Assembly: GCF_003286125.1 (NCBI RefSeq)
Contig: NZ_QMED01000007.1
Coordinates: forward strand, 121,391 to 185,390
Length of the DNA stretch: 64,000 nt
From: Algibacillus agarilyticus
GTDB lineage: Bacteria > Pseudomonadota > Gammaproteobacteria > Enterobacterales > Alteromonadaceae
Direction of reading: 5' to 3'
The position numbers and the translations under genes are program-made. The notes below the pieces were generated by a model that was not told the origin of the DNA, did no database searches, and saw only the letters and a list, made by a program, of their open reading frames with translations. This document shows, piece after piece, positions 1 to 8,486 of this stretch. Positions within the stretch are counted from its first letter, which is position 1, and each line of letters opens with the position of its first letter.

Positions 1-1
1 T

Positions 2-562
2 ATGCCATTACGCGGTAGCAAAGGTGATGTGCTTGAAGGTGGCTTTAGAACGCCTATGTTTTTTCATTGGCCTGATAAAATCCCGGCTAATAACTCATAC
101 AACCACACTGTTTCAACGCTTGATTTATTTCCAACCTTTGCCAGTTTAGGTAAAGCGACGGTTGCTAAAACTAAAAAGCTGGATGGTAAAAATATCTTCA
201 CTAACTTGCTTAACAATACCAGTGCGCGTGCAGGCGAAAGCATTTATGTATTACGTCATAAAGCCGATTTATCTAATGCTGCCGCTCGACGTGATAATTG
301 GAAAATTATACGTAACCATAATGAACCCTGGCGCTTATATGATGTTGAAAAGGACAAAAGTGAAAAAAATGATTTGAGTTATATGCATCCTCATGTTTTA
401 CGCGAAATGGTTGCAGACATGGAAATGTGGAGTTGGACGAATATTCAACCTAAATGGTTTCATATTCAAGCTGAAGGTTATCACTGGCGTAAAAACAGCA
501 TGCCTAGATTTCATGAAACATTTAGCTTAGGCGATATTACCAATTTAAATAATGCGAGATAA
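2..562 (+). CDS. Sulfatase, C-terminal fragment (5' end outside window)
   Basis: This is the last 186 residues of a type I sulfatase-like hydrolase; the frame is open to the left edge, so the true start and the catalytic Cys/Ser motif lie outside the window. The segment opens with PLRGSKGDVLEGGFRTPMFF, the conserved sulfatase stretch (GxKG..EGG.R.P) that follows the metal-binding core. It continues with the usual 'STLDLFPTFASLGK' and 'DGKNI' motifs and ends in the C-terminal subdomain with 'WKII...RLYDVEKDKSEKNDLS'. Family members cleave sulfate esters, in marine bacteria often from algal polysaccharides. Substrate and localisation cannot be judged without the N-terminus. A terminator follows, so this gene ends its transcription unit. 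Confidence 0.9.
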   Translation: MPLRGSKGDVLEGGFRTPMFFHWPDKIPANNSYNHTVSTLDLFPTFASLGKATVAKTKKLDGKNIFTNLLNNTSARAGESIYVLRHKADLSNAAARRDNWKIIRNHNEPWRLYDVEKDKSEKNDLSYMHPHVLREMVADMEMWSWTNIQPKWFHIQAEGYHWRKNSMPRFHETFSLGDITNLNNAR

Positions 563-597
563 ATGAGTTAGCCTTAAACATCAAATTTTGTTTTCAC

Positions 598-639
598 AAA
601 AAGCCATGGGTATTTATTACCTGTGGCTTTTTATATTTT
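598..639 (+). terminator. Rho-independent terminator after sulfatase
   Basis: AAAAAGCCA at 598-606 pairs with TGGCTTTTT at 624-632, with an inner GGGTA/TTACC pairing, followed by a T-rich tail. It lies 36 bp after the sulfatase stop. Confidence 0.8.
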
Positions 640-849
640 GGGGTTAGTTTTAGCTATCATATTTCCTTAGTATTACCCTCTTGATAGTGTTAACAGTTGA
701 CGTTGAAGTAAAGAATAAATTTTGCAACTAGCGCCTTATTTTGAGTTCGGTATAATTGCCTTTCTGACTATGATTTAGTGTCTGGAATTGAAGTGCTAAG
801 CGGCTAATCATTTCAGAATTAATCTAACTTCAACAAGGTAAACTATTCA

Positions 850-1374
850 ATGCGATTACTTAAATCCACTGTTCATAGCGATATTAAAGATTTATCGGCT
901 ACTAAATTTCATCGAAAAGCCGCACGGGCGATCGTATTGAAAAACGATAACATCTTGATGTTATATACAGCGCGTTACCATGATTATACTTTACCGGGTG
1001 GGGGAATAGATGACGGTGAAGATGCAATCGAAGGTATGAAGCGGGAATTACGTGAAGAAACAGGAGCACAAAATATCCGTGATATTCAAAGCTTTGGTTT
1101 GTATGAAGAGTTCAGACCTTGGTATAAAAACGATTGCGATATCATGCATATGGAATCTTATTGTTATGTTTGTAAAATTGATGATGAACTATTGCAACCT
1201 GAATTTGAAAGTCATGAAATTAACAATGGGATGAAACCCGTCTGGATGAACATTCATCAAGCCATCGAACACAATGAACATACCATGGCTAATAGCGCCA
1301 AAAAAGGCATGTCGATTGAGCGTGAAACCTTTCTGTTAAAATTGATTGTTGAAGAGCTGCTAGAAGCGGCTTAA
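850..1374 (+). CDS. Nudix hydrolase
   Basis: A 174-residue Nudix-fold pyrophosphohydrolase. The Nudix box GX5EX7REUXEEXGU is perfect at residues 51-73 (G51, E57, R65-E66, E69-E70, G72), so the Mg2+-binding glutamates are intact. Family members hydrolyse nucleoside diphosphates linked to another moiety (NDP-sugars, oxidised nucleotides and similar). The specificity cannot be told from sequence, and no second domain is visible. The start is supported by AAGGT 10 nt upstream. A TATAAT hexamer at 751-756 is a possible -10 without a convincing -35. The gene looks monocistronic, with a strong hairpin just downstream, and the DMT transporter faces it convergently. Confidence 0.9.
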   Translation: MRLLKSTVHSDIKDLSATKFHRKAARAIVLKNDNILMLYTARYHDYTLPGGGIDDGEDAIEGMKRELREETGAQNIRDIQSFGLYEEFRPWYKNDCDIMHMESYCYVCKIDDELLQPEFESHEINNGMKPVWMNIHQAIEHNEHTMANSAKKGMSIERETFLLKLIVEELLEAA

Positions 1375-1396
1375 TTATTTTAGTGGCCTATAAATT

Positions 1397-1430
1397 AAGG
1401 TCATCTAAGTTGATGACCTTGTTTATATAT
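1397..1430 (+). terminator. Rho-independent terminator after Nudix gene
   Basis: A perfect 9-bp stem, AAGGTCATC (1397-1405) and GATGACCTT (1412-1420), with a 6-nt loop and the T-rich tail GTTTATATAT. It sits between convergent genes. Confidence 0.85.
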
Positions 1431-1469
1431 TCGAAAATACACCTGTATACTCGGGTGACTTGAGTATAT

Positions 1470-2369
1470 TTACGCGCGCTTACCTAAATAAACTAGCACA
1501 ACCACGGCGGCACAGGCCATTAAATTGTGCGCCTCAAATACTTCGCCTAATAACCAACTTGCAGCAATTAAAGTACCAAACGGTTGTAAAAGCTGTAATT
1601 GACTCACCTTTGCGATCCCGCCTAGCGCTAATCCTTTATTCCAAAAGAAAAAACCAAGTAATTGACTAAATAAGGCTACATAAATTAAACCAAACCAGCT
1701 ATTGGTTGCCACGTCAGATACCGTGGTTGGCCAATAAACAACAGTATAGGGTAGGGTGATCGGTAAACATAAAATCAAGGTCCAACAAATAACCTGCCAC
1801 GCAGGCATTTGTTTTGATAAATAGCCGCCAGTCGCATAGCCTAAAGCCCCTAATGGTAAAGATAAAACCAGCCATAAATCGCCTTGGTTAATCGCCCCAG
1901 TTGCGGCGGTTAAGCTAAAAACTAAGACCAAGCTCGATGCTAGAAAGGCATATAACCAAAAACGCTGACTTTGTTTTTCGCGAGTGATCAAGGTAGCCGC
2001 AATAGCCGTGCTTAAGGGTAATAAAGCGGCAATTATCCCACCATGTGTAGCGGATGTTGATTGCATAGCAAGCGCCGATAGAATTGGAAAACCAAACACA
2101 ATACCAATAGAAGAGCTGATTAACCACACCACCTGCTTTAACGATGGGAGCGGCGCTTTGGCTCTCCATAATAATAATACGGCAATAATGCCGGCTATAG
2201 CACTGCGGCCTAATGCGATAAACATTGGCGAAAAGTCGGGCAACATAATTTTAGTAACCGGTAAGGTTAAACAGAAACATAAAATACCTAATCCTGCCCA
2301 TAAATAGCCCGTATGTTCATGAGGAGGGTTAACCTGACGAGTTTGCGATAAAGCATTATTATTTAGCAT
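1470..2369 (-). CDS. EamA/DMT-family transporter
   Basis: A 299-residue inner-membrane protein with about ten hydrophobic segments arranged as two EamA repeats (roughly residues 22-145 and 155-297), the standard drug/metabolite transporter layout. Such proteins export small metabolites or amino acids, but the substrate is unknown. The ATG is preceded by AAGGA six nt upstream. The gene is divergent from a MocR-type PLP-dependent regulator, and the shared intergenic region carries direct repeats. A plausible inference is that the regulator senses a PLP-reactive amine or amino acid and controls this exporter. An antisense open frame inside the gene is a coding shadow. Confidence 0.9.
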   Translation of the reverse strand: MLNNNALSQTRQVNPPHEHTGYLWAGLGILCFCLTLPVTKIMLPDFSPMFIALGRSAIAGIIAVLLLWRAKAPLPSLKQVVWLISSSIGIVFGFPILSALAMQSTSATHGGIIAALLPLSTAIAATLITREKQSQRFWLYAFLASSLVLVFSLTAATGAINQGDLWLVLSLPLGALGYATGGYLSKQMPAWQVICWTLILCLPITLPYTVVYWPTTVSDVATNSWFGLIYVALFSQLLGFFFWNKGLALGGIAKVSQLQLLQPFGTLIAASWLLGEVFEAHNLMACAAVVVLVYLGKRA

Positions 2370-2547
2370 GAGCGTTCCTTCATATTAGTGACAAATCGTG
2401 AACTCAGCATAAATAACTTGCATAAAGCGAAACAGATGTAATAAATTATAAAAAAAGCGGTACAGTTTAGGTTCTACTTAATAATAAAGATAATACCCAA
2501 AGGTTTTAAATTATTGAGTCGAGTGGTCATTGAGCGGATTCAAACGC

Positions 2548-2573
2548 GTGTATTAAACGTTTGTATCAGACGT
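2548..2573. promoter_or_regulatory. Tandem 13-bp direct repeats, candidate MocR operator
   Basis: GTGTATTAAACGT (2548-2560) is immediately followed by TTGTATCAGACGT (2561-2573), with 10 of 13 positions identical. The pair lies 48 bp before the MocR-type gene. MocR regulators commonly bind direct repeats in the divergent intergenic region, so this is a candidate operator. That role is inferred. Confidence 0.45.
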
Positions 2574-2621
2574 TTTTATAAAAATAGACTTAACAATAGG
2601 TAACGGAAATAGTGAGAGTTT

Positions 2622-4031
2622 ATGGCATTTAAATATGAAGCATTAGCAGGGCAGCTTGCTGCTTCTATTCGTAGCTCTATATTAAAAGCAGGCAGCGCTT
2701 TACCCTCGTTACGTCATTTTGCCGAGCTTCATAGTGTGAGTTTAAGCACGGCGACTAAAACATACAATTTGTTAGAGCAGCAAGGTTTGATTTGGGTAAA
2801 ACCACAATCTGGTTATTTTGTGCGTGCCGAGTTTACCGACAAGATGCCAAAGCGTTTTTTGTCCCAAGCTACGTTAGTTAAGCAAGATACTTCTGACGTG
2901 ATTTTTGAAGTATTACAAAATGCAATGCGTCCCGATTTAGTGCCGCTAGGCGGTGGGTGTTTGCCGCCTGAGTTATTACCGATTGAAGAATTACAACGTA
3001 GCTTATATCGTGCGGCTAGGCGCTCTCCTGCCGCGGCTTATAGTTATGGCCATCAATTAGGCTATCAGGGTTTGCGTGATGCGATAAGTGAACAACTGGC
3101 CAAACGGCATTGTCATATTGCGCCTAGTCAATTATTGATCACCAATGGTTGTTTAGAAGCCGTTAATTTAGCCGTGATGGAATGTACGGTTGTTAATGAT
3201 GTTGTGGCTATTTTCACACCTTGTTACAGTGGTTTGTTAATGGCATTAAAGCAAGCCGGCCGACAAATATTAGAAATACCCTGTAATCAATCTGGACCTG
3301 ATTTAGATTATTTAGCGGCGTTAATGGAAGAACAAAAATTTAAAGCCCTAATTTTTAGTGCCATTGCATATAATCCGTTGGGGTTTAACTTATCTGTCGC
3401 GGTAAAAAAACGCTTAGCGGCACTGATTATGCACTATAAAATACCCAGTATTGAAGATGATGCATTTGGTGAATTGGGGTTTATGCATGAACAAACAACG
3501 CCTGTATTTGCTTATGCCAATCAATTAGACAACCAGAATAATTGTATTACTTACTGTAGCTCGTTCTCTAAACCTTTAGCGTCGGGTTTTAGAATTGGTT
3601 GGTTAGGGCGCGCTGATTCGGTTAGTGTTTTTGCCAAGCATAAAATGAATCTCAATTTGACGTCTTCATTACCTGCCCAAGTCGGGTTGGCTGATTATTT
3701 ATTTAGCGAAGGTTATCGCGCTCATTTAAAACGATTAAGTGTAGAGATTGAGAAACGCTTGAATCAAATGGCACAGTTAATACAGACTTATTTTCCTAGC
3801 TCAGTCGCTATCTGCCAACCTAAAGGCGGATTATTTCTTTGGCTTGAATTTCTAGCCCATGTAGATTCAATGGACTTTTATCAAGCCGCGTTAGCGCAGG
3901 GGATCAGCGTGAGCCCAGGTGAAATATTTTCGATGACCGGTCGTTACAAAAACTGTGTTCGTTTAACTATCGGCTTAACTAACGAAATTAAGTTAGAAGC
4001 CGCAATCAAAAAATTAAGTGAGTTGGTTTAA
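2622..4031 (+). CDS. MocR-family regulator (GntR HTH + class I aminotransferase domain)
   Basis: A 469-residue fusion. Residues about 5-70 form a GntR-type winged helix (SIRSSILKAGSALPSLRHFA, then 'LLEQQGLIWVKPQSGYFV'). Residues about 100-465 form a fold-type I aminotransferase domain with SYGHQLGYQGLRDAI, 'EDDAFGELGF' and the PLP-binding lysine in CSSFSKPLASGFR (Lys317). Length and order match MocR/PdxR/GabR-type regulators, which use PLP as a sensing cofactor rather than for catalysis. It is divergent from the EamA transporter, its most likely target. Autoregulation is probable but not shown. Confidence 0.93.
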   Translation: MAFKYEALAGQLAASIRSSILKAGSALPSLRHFAELHSVSLSTATKTYNLLEQQGLIWVKPQSGYFVRAEFTDKMPKRFLSQATLVKQDTSDVIFEVLQNAMRPDLVPLGGGCLPPELLPIEELQRSLYRAARRSPAAAYSYGHQLGYQGLRDAISEQLAKRHCHIAPSQLLITNGCLEAVNLAVMECTVVNDVVAIFTPCYSGLLMALKQAGRQILEIPCNQSGPDLDYLAALMEEQKFKALIFSAIAYNPLGFNLSVAVKKRLAALIMHYKIPSIEDDAFGELGFMHEQTTPVFAYANQLDNQNNCITYCSSFSKPLASGFRIGWLGRADSVSVFAKHKMNLNLTSSLPAQVGLADYLFSEGYRAHLKRLSVEIEKRLNQMAQLIQTYFPSSVAICQPKGGLFLWLEFLAHVDSMDFYQAALAQGISVSPGEIFSMTGRYKNCVRLTIGLTNEIKLEAAIKKLSELV

Positions 4032-4418
4032 AAATTTATATATTGGGGATAAGCAGTTTGAAGAGTTAAAAAAATTTGTTCTAAATTAATAGCACTTTAA
4101 AAACGAACTCAACCTACTAATAAATAATGAGATGTAGTAATTATTTAATATTTTACAAATCATTAATGTCTTAAAATAAATTAATAATTTATGATTTAAA
4201 ATTAATACCTTGAGAAAAACATTAAGGTAATTAATGGTATATTAAGATTGAATAGCAGCATAAATTTGACTCTTGATTAGTAGAGATATCGTGTTTTTAA
4301 TTGCGTAAAAATTAAAATTTGATATAGTGCTGCCATAAAGTACAAATGCATATAAATTTGTAAAAATAGATTGTTTTGTTATAAACGTTTTTAAATAAAA
4401 AATGCAAGGATTGTAACA
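4032..4418. other. Non-coding promoter region of the polysaccharide operon
   Basis: 387 bp, very AT-rich, with no convincing ORF. It contains an imperfect dyad, ATTAATACCTT (4201-4211) with AAGGTAATTAAT (4224-4235). The AAGGA ribosome-binding site of the first operon gene lies at the 3' end, about 9 nt before the ATG. I looked for a JUMPstart/ops element (GGCGGTAGC) and found none, so RfaH-type control is not supported here. Confidence 0.6.
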
Positions 4419-7400
4419 ATGAAGCTCTTCGGCTTTTTCTTTTTGTTAATTAGTTTTTCTTTATTAGCGGTTACACCATCCCAAGAGCAAATCGCTCAAT
4501 TCAAACAGTTACCCAAAGCTCAGCAAAAAATTCTAGCTAGTCAATATGGTGTTGATCTTAATCAATTAGATTCGGTCAGTTCTTCAACTCAGAAAATCGA
4601 TAACCCAGCTGTTGTTACAGATCGTGCTGTAGATGATGTCGTAATGACTAAAATTGATAGTGGTTTAGCTAGTGCAACTAATTTAGAATCTGATGGCGAT
4701 GCTGAAAATAAAGGGGTGTCGACACGGATTTTAAAACCTTTTGGTTATGAATTATTTGCGGCATCGCCAAGTACTTTTGCCCCGACGAGTGATGTTCCTG
4801 TACCACATGAATATGTGCTTGGTCCAGGTGATACCCTTAAAGTGCAATTATTTGGTAAAGAATATAAATCATATAATGTGTCGATTGACCGTAATGGTAC
4901 CTTTATATTGCCAGAAACCGGACCTTTGCAAGTTGTTGGCATGTCATTTGGCGAATTTAAAGCTTTTTTAAATGAGCAAATAGAACAAAAAGTTATTGGT
5001 GCCAAGGCGAATATAACAATGGGTGAAATGCGCTCTATTCGTATTTTTGTATTGGGTGAAGCATACAAACCTGGCGCCTACACGGTTAGTTCTTTGTCGA
5101 GCATTACTCATGCTTTATTTGTTTCGGGCGGCGTGACTGAAGTTGGTTCACTTCGTAATATTCAGTTGAAACGAAAAGGTAAAGTGGTTACTACGTTTGA
5201 TTTGTATGATTTGCTATTAAAAGGTGATACTTCTAACGATACTAAATTGTTACCTGGAGATGTTGTTTTTATTCCTCCTGTCGGCGATACCGTCGGCATT
5301 GACGGTGAAATTAAACGTCCAGCTATATATGAACTAAGAAAATCAGAAAGTACCAAAGACTTAGTTGAATTGGCGGGCGGTTATCTACCAACTGCCTATG
5401 CTCAAGCATCGAAACTTGAAAGAATTGATCATAACGGCGAAAGAACGGTATTCGATTTAAATTTAACCTTAGATAAAAATCTCAATCAACCATTAAGCAA
5501 TGGTGATGTATTGCGCGTTTACTCCGTATTAGAGCAGCAAGAAAATGTTGTATCGCTTAAAGGCCATGTTTATCGCCCCGGCGCTTTTAAATGGAAAAAA
5601 GGTATAAAAGTTAGTGATTTAATAAACGATATCAAGCAATTAAAAGCTGAACCTGATCTAGTCTATTCTATTATTGTTAGAGAAGAACAACCGTTAAGAA
5701 CGATTAAAGCGCTTCAATTTTCAATTGGTAATGTATTAGAAAATCCTAATAGTAAAGACAATATTACGCTTCATCCAAGAGATGCTGTTTATTTATTTGC
5801 AGCGAATCAAGGGCGTGAATTAGGTGGGTTAATATCTCGATTAAATTCACAGTCTCGTGCAACACTTGCACCTAAAGTCGTTTCTATCGCGGGGCATGTT
5901 GAATTTCCAGGTCGTTATCCATTAACTGAAAAAATGACGGTAAAACAATTGGTTCAGGCCGCTTATGATTATAAATTAGATACAGACTTGCAATATGCCT
6001 TATTACAAAAGCGGACAAGGAACCCTAAACGCACATGGTTTGAAGGTGTTGATTTAACAAAAGAAGCAGATCTGAACACCCTATTAGATTCAGAAGATAG
6101 ATTGTATGTGTTTGCTAGTGGTGAAGCTCGTCAAAATACGATTAACGCTTTAGCGCCGGCTTTATTAGAGCTAAATCAGCAAGCTCGAAATAATGAGCCG
6201 CCTGCTGTTGTTGAAATCGTGGGCAATGTTAAATTTCCTGCTCGTTACCCACTACAATCGAATATGATGGTTAAAGACTTATTAAAAGCCGCGTATGATT
6301 TTAAACTCGATACTGATTTGAATTACATGTTATTGAAGCGTTTTGATATGAACTTTAATCGTTTTGAATTCGAAACATTAAGCATCAATAATTTAGATGA
6401 TTTGAACTTTAAATTACGCGCTCGAGACAAGTTATATGTGTTTTCTATCAATGTGGCTCGCACTGAATTGTTAAGTGACTTAATCAGCCAAATTAGTCAA
6501 CAAACAAATAAAGAAAACCAGCAAAAGCTCGTGACTATTAACGGTGAAGTTAGGTTCCCAGGTACTTATCCCTTATCTAATAATATGGTTTTAGCCGACA
6601 TTATTGATGCTGCTGGGGGTTATACTGAGGCTAGTTATTTGAATGATGTTAATGTCAATCGTTTTAAAACCAACTTACAAGACTCCTCAGATTTTGAATT
6701 ATTAGACATTGCTCTCGATCAAAAAAATCTAACCAGTTTTGAATTACAACCACGTGATGTTGTAAAAATTAAACGCATCCCTGATTGGCGAGATCATGAA
6801 ACGGTCACGTTATTAGGTGAATTTAACTTTCCTGGTATTTACCCAATAAATAAAGGTGAAACATTAGCCCAATTAATTGATCGCGCGGGTGGTTTTAGTG
6901 AAGAGGCCTTTATTAATGCTGCTGTATTCACCCGACAACAGTTAAAAGCCAGCCAACAGGTCTTGCTTGATAAAGCGGCATCTAGTTTAAAAAGAGAAAT
7001 CATTTCTGCTCAAATAAACGGCGGTTCAGATTCTAATTCAGAAACTGTTTTGGCTTTATTAACTCAGCTTGAAGGTGTAGAAGCAAGTGGACGATTAGTT
7101 GTTAATTCTGAACAGTTATTAGGTATGGAAGACTCTCTTGCTTTACAAGATGGAGATACGTTGATTATTCCTCGTATTAATCAAGCTGTTTCTGTTATTG
7201 GTGAGGTATATGCGCCAACTGCGTTAATGTATTCTGATTCTTTGGATATGCAAGATTATGTAGACGCTGCCGGCGGATATAATCAAATTGCTGAAGATGA
7301 TGACACTTATATTATTAAAGCTAACGGTCGAATTGTTAGCCAAGCGAGTTGGTTTGTTGGCAGCTTAGATATTGCGCCAGGCGACACTATTGTTGTACCA

Positions 7401-7499
7401 ACCAATGTCGATCCTATTCCTGCACTAACTATCTGGAAAGAAGTGACGAGTATTATTTATCAATCTACAGTGGCTATTGCTGCAGTGAGTGCTTTATAA
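4419..7499 (+). CDS. Polysaccharide export protein with multiple SLBB domains
   Basis: A 1026-residue exported protein. It has a signal peptide (about 1-18), a Poly_export/Wza-like domain at about 128-215 (HEYVLGPGDTLKVQLFGKEY), then a chain of some eight SLBB-type repeats beginning near residues 215, 290, 378, 486, 597, 703, 794 and 923. Each carries the signature 'G.v..PG.Y.l......li..AGGy'. A hydrophobic C-terminal stretch ends the protein (about 1000-1026). It is nearly three times the length of classical Wza and resembles the long OtnA-like export proteins of Vibrio and Shewanella polysaccharide loci. The SLBB repeats probably build the periplasmic and outer-membrane conduit. It is the first gene of the operon, followed after two bases by Wzz. 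No lipobox is seen, unlike Wza. Confidence 0.9.
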   Translation: MKLFGFFFLLISFSLLAVTPSQEQIAQFKQLPKAQQKILASQYGVDLNQLDSVSSSTQKIDNPAVVTDRAVDDVVMTKIDSGLASATNLESDGDAENKGVSTRILKPFGYELFAASPSTFAPTSDVPVPHEYVLGPGDTLKVQLFGKEYKSYNVSIDRNGTFILPETGPLQVVGMSFGEFKAFLNEQIEQKVIGAKANITMGEMRSIRIFVLGEAYKPGAYTVSSLSSITHALFVSGGVTEVGSLRNIQLKRKGKVVTTFDLYDLLLKGDTSNDTKLLPGDVVFIPPVGDTVGIDGEIKRPAIYELRKSESTKDLVELAGGYLPTAYAQASKLERIDHNGERTVFDLNLTLDKNLNQPLSNGDVLRVYSVLEQQENVVSLKGHVYRPGAFKWKKGIKVSDLINDIKQLKAEPDLVYSIIVREEQPLRTIKALQFSIGNVLENPNSKDNITLHPRDAVYLFAANQGRELGGLISRLNSQSRATLAPKVVSIAGHVEFPGRYPLTEKMTVKQLVQAAYDYKLDTDLQYALLQKRTRNPKRTWFEGVDLTKEADLNTLLDSEDRLYVFASGEARQNTINALAPALLELNQQARNNEPPAVVEIVGNVKFPARYPLQSNMMVKDLLKAAYDFKLDTDLNYMLLKRFDMNFNRFEFETLSINNLDDLNFKLRARDKLYVFSINVARTELLSDLISQISQQTNKENQQKLVTINGEVRFPGTYPLSNNMVLADIIDAAGGYTEASYLNDVNVNRFKTNLQDSSDFELLDIALDQKNLTSFELQPRDVVKIKRIPDWRDHETVTLLGEFNFPGIYPINKGETLAQLIDRAGGFSEEAFINAAVFTRQQLKASQQVLLDKAASSLKREIISAQINGGSDSNSETVLALLTQLEGVEASGRLVVNSEQLLGMEDSLALQDGDTLIIPRINQAVSVIGEVYAPTALMYSDSLDMQDYVDAAGGYNQIAEDDDTYIIKANGRIVSQASWFVGSLDIAPGDTIVVPTNVDPIPALTIWKEVTSIIYQSTVAIAAVSAL

Positions 7500-7501
7500 A
7501 T

Positions 7502-8458
7502 ATGAAAATTGAATCTAAATTAAATGAGCCTAAAATCGATCCTAAATGTTTCGAAGCTAGCGATGATATAATTAATATATCACAACTTTGGTATGTTATT
7601 TGGCTCAATAAAGTTAAAATAATTGTTACTACCAGCATATTTTCTCTATTAGCTATAGTATATGTTTTATCTCTTCCTGATATATATAAGTCTTCAATAA
7701 CGTTAGCACCTACCAAAAGTGATGGAGGGTCACTAGGTGGTCTTGCATCACAATATGGTGGACTAGCTGCTATGGCTGGAATTAATTTAGGTGGGCAAAG
7801 TAATGATGTTGAACAAGCGATCGAACTACTTGAAAGTTGGCCTTTTATTGATAATTTTGTTAAAAAGCATGATATCAAAGCCGATATTATGGCAGTTGAT
7901 AAATGGGATAAAGTAAGTGGTAAGTTAATTTATGATGAGGACCTTTATAACTCAGCTACTGGTAAATGGGTAGTTAAGTCTGGAGAAACGGAGGATTTAT
8001 CGCCTTCTAGTTATAAAACATTTAGAAAAATTTCAAAAATGATTTTTGTAAGTTTAGATAATAAAACGAATTTGTTAAATATAGACGTCGAGCATTATTC
8101 TCCTCTTGTAGCTAAAAAATGGGCTATATGGTTAGCGAATGATATAAATAAACATTTTCAAGATCGTGATATAGAAGAAACAGCTAAAAATATTGATTAC
8201 TTAAAGAATAAAGTTTTAGAGACTAATATAACAGACATGCAGTCTGTTTTTTATAATATGATAGAAAGTCAAACTAAAGTTTTAATGTTAGCTGAAGTAA
8301 GTAAAGAGTATTTATTAAAAACTGTAGTTCCCCCTATGGCGCCAGAAGAAAAATCAAAACCAAAACGTGGATTGAAAGTTATTTTTATTACATTATTAGG
8401 TGGCTTGATGTCGGTTGCTTTCTTTATAATGAGGCATTTTCTAAAGAAAAGAAATTGA
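7502..8458 (+). CDS. Wzz-family polysaccharide chain-length determinant
   Basis: 318 residues with the Wzz topology. An N-terminal cytoplasmic stretch is followed by a membrane segment at about 38-58 (IIVTTSIFSLLAIVYVLSL), a periplasmic domain with Gly-rich 'GGLASQYGGLAAMAGINLGG', and a second membrane segment near 293-312 preceded by a proline-rich 'PPMAPEEKSKPKRG'. It co-polymerises with Wzy to set the modal chain length. It lacks the cytoplasmic tyrosine-kinase domain of Wzc. The start is placed at the ATG two bases after the upstream stop. The frame stays open further upstream inside the SLBB gene, but that extension is the shadow of that gene. The periplasmic part looks shorter than in typical Wzz. 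Confidence 0.9.
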   Translation: MKIESKLNEPKIDPKCFEASDDIINISQLWYVIWLNKVKIIVTTSIFSLLAIVYVLSLPDIYKSSITLAPTKSDGGSLGGLASQYGGLAAMAGINLGGQSNDVEQAIELLESWPFIDNFVKKHDIKADIMAVDKWDKVSGKLIYDEDLYNSATGKWVVKSGETEDLSPSSYKTFRKISKMIFVSLDNKTNLLNIDVEHYSPLVAKKWAIWLANDINKHFQDRDIEETAKNIDYLKNKVLETNITDMQSVFYNMIESQTKVLMLAEVSKEYLLKTVVPPMAPEEKSKPKRGLKVIFITLLGGLMSVAFFIMRHFLKKRN

Positions 8459-8486
8459 TATATATTTATTACTAGAGTGTTTATAC

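Noticed and set aside
1984-2307. Plus-strand open frame opposite the EamA transporter
   Set aside because: Antisense shadow of a well-supported membrane protein; no ribosome-binding site or domain.
4032-4418. JUMPstart/ops element upstream of the polysaccharide operon
   Set aside because: The GGCGGTAGC core was not found in the leader.
7349-7501. Extended N-terminus for the Wzz protein reading back into the SLBB gene
   Set aside because: It lies wholly inside the preceding gene and its translation is Cys/Tyr-rich with no family resemblance; the ATG at 7502 gives the normal Wzz N-terminus.
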